A stretch of 5,260 nucleotides of DNA from IMCC26207 sp044357715 (lineage in GTDB: Bacteria > Actinomycetota > Acidimicrobiia > Acidimicrobiales > Microtrichaceae). The notes below the pieces were generated by a model. That model saw nothing but the letters and a program-made list of their open reading frames with translations, was not told the origin of the DNA and ran no database searches. Where the stretch lies: positions 1 through 5,260 of the forward strand of contig JBIKPA010000193.1 of assembly GCA_044357715.1 (NCBI GenBank). The letters are read 5' to 3'. Below, piece after piece: positions 4,761 to 5,260 of the stretch (positions are counted from its first letter, which is position 1; each line of letters starts with the position of its first letter). Made by a program: the position numbers and the translations under genes.

Positions 4761-5260
4761 ATGGGCGCACAGTTAACTGGGGTTGATTTGTCTCAGCAAG
4801 ATTTCTCTGGCAGCGCCGCAAGAGTTCTTGCGTCCGCCATTGAGATCCTTGCTCTTCATGGTGAAGCAGGCCTGAGAGTTACTGATGTGGCCGACCAAGC
4901 GGGGGTTTCAGTCGGAACTATCTATACGCATTTCGAAAGTCGGGATGGGCTGATTGAAGCAAGCTTCGCTGCGCAGTATCGGAGCCAAATAGGGGAAGAC
5001 TTGATGCCCCTGCATCGCGTGATTGGGAAGAACTGCACTCAGGATGACGTCCTCAATAGTTTGTTAGATGCCGCACGCCTGGAGTTGGCGAGCGATCCAG
5101 AAGGCAGCCACCTCTCAAGCTCTCGTCTGAGTCGAGCCGAGGCTGTAGGGGCCTCTCGTCGGCGACCGGGCTTAGCGCGTGAGATCGAACTTGAGAACCG
5201 CCGAATCGCTGACATCGAGGTAGCGGCCGCTCGGGAGGGTCAAAAGCTAGGTCTACTGAA
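4761..5260 (+). CDS. TetR/AcrR family transcriptional regulator, C-terminus beyond the window
   Basis: An open frame of 166 complete codons with no stop before the right edge. After a 17-residue lead comes a typical TetR N-terminal domain: helix AARVLASAIEILALHGEAGL (19-38), then the helix-turn-helix VTDVADQAGVSVGTIYTHF (40-58) and ESRDGLIEASF (59-69). VSVGTIYTHF is the hallmark recognition-helix pattern. The rest would be the ligand-binding and dimer domain, which varies and gives no clue to the ligand. It probably acts as a dimeric repressor of itself and/or a neighbour. The divergent DUF4239 gene is one candidate target; a gene beyond the right edge is another. ATG at 4761 is chosen because upstream ATG/GTG codons (4709, 4711) are out of frame and because of the TAAATT box 7 nt before it. 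Confidence 0.88.
   Translation, partial: MGAQLTGVDLSQQDFSGSAARVLASAIEILALHGEAGLRVTDVADQAGVSVGTIYTHFESRDGLIEASFAAQYRSQIGEDLMPLHRVIGKNCTQDDVLNSLLDAARLELASDPEGSHLSSSRLSRAEAVGASRRRPGLAREIELENRRIADIEVAAAREGQKLGLL
4770..4779. promoter_or_regulatory. Palindrome CAGTTAACTG at codons 4-7 of the TetR gene
   Basis: A perfect 10-bp palindrome just downstream of the presumed transcription start. Position would suit an autorepression operator, but ten bases is short for a TetR site and the evidence is only symmetry and location. Confidence 0.25.

Overview
The window reads as ordinary chromosome of an Actinomycetota (actinobacterium) of moderate GC content. Three things support this. First, the left-hand trio (SCO1664-like protein, DUF3090 protein, MSMEG_4193-like histidine phosphatase) is a gene group known essentially from actinobacteria; in Mycobacterium tuberculosis I recall it as Rv2133c-Rv2134c-Rv2135c, close to cysQ and mshC. 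Second, there is a luciferase-like oxidoreductase of the F420-dependent MSMEG_2256 type. Third, several start codons sit 6-7 nt behind TANNNT -10 boxes with no Shine-Dalgarno, the signature of leaderless mRNAs common in this phylum. I cannot name the genus; the GC content looks lower than in Streptomyces or Mycobacterium.

Layout. Positions 1-1579 (minus strand) hold a compact operon transcribed leftwards: histidine phosphatase, then DUF3090 protein, then the start of the SCO1664-family protein, with gaps of 12 and about 9 nt. The last gene runs off the left edge. A 115-bp divergent spacer (1580-1694) separates it from a rightward LLM-class oxidoreductase (1695-2717). That gene converges on a leftward short-chain dehydrogenase/reductase (2794-3603) across a 76-bp spacer largely made of an 8-bp tandem repeat. 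Upstream of the SDR, on the same strand, lies a DUF4239 (bestrophin-like) membrane protein (3731-4534). A 226-bp, partly very AT-rich intergenic region then leads to a rightward TetR/AcrR-type regulator (from 4761), which is open at the right edge.

How the genes fit together. The left trio is a conserved module of unknown joint function. The SDR and the LLM oxidoreductase are both nicotinamide- or flavin-type redox enzymes, but they are convergent and need not share a pathway. The TetR gene is divergent from the DUF4239 gene and the spacer has palindromes and a direct repeat, so local regulation is plausible but unproven. There is no gene-free stretch over 300 bp, and I see no RNA gene, CRISPR array or mobile element. 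I did not find a clearly new multi-gene system. The most unusual items are the acidic pentapeptide repeats at the N-terminus of the SCO1664-like protein, the 8-bp array, and the leaderless promoter pattern.
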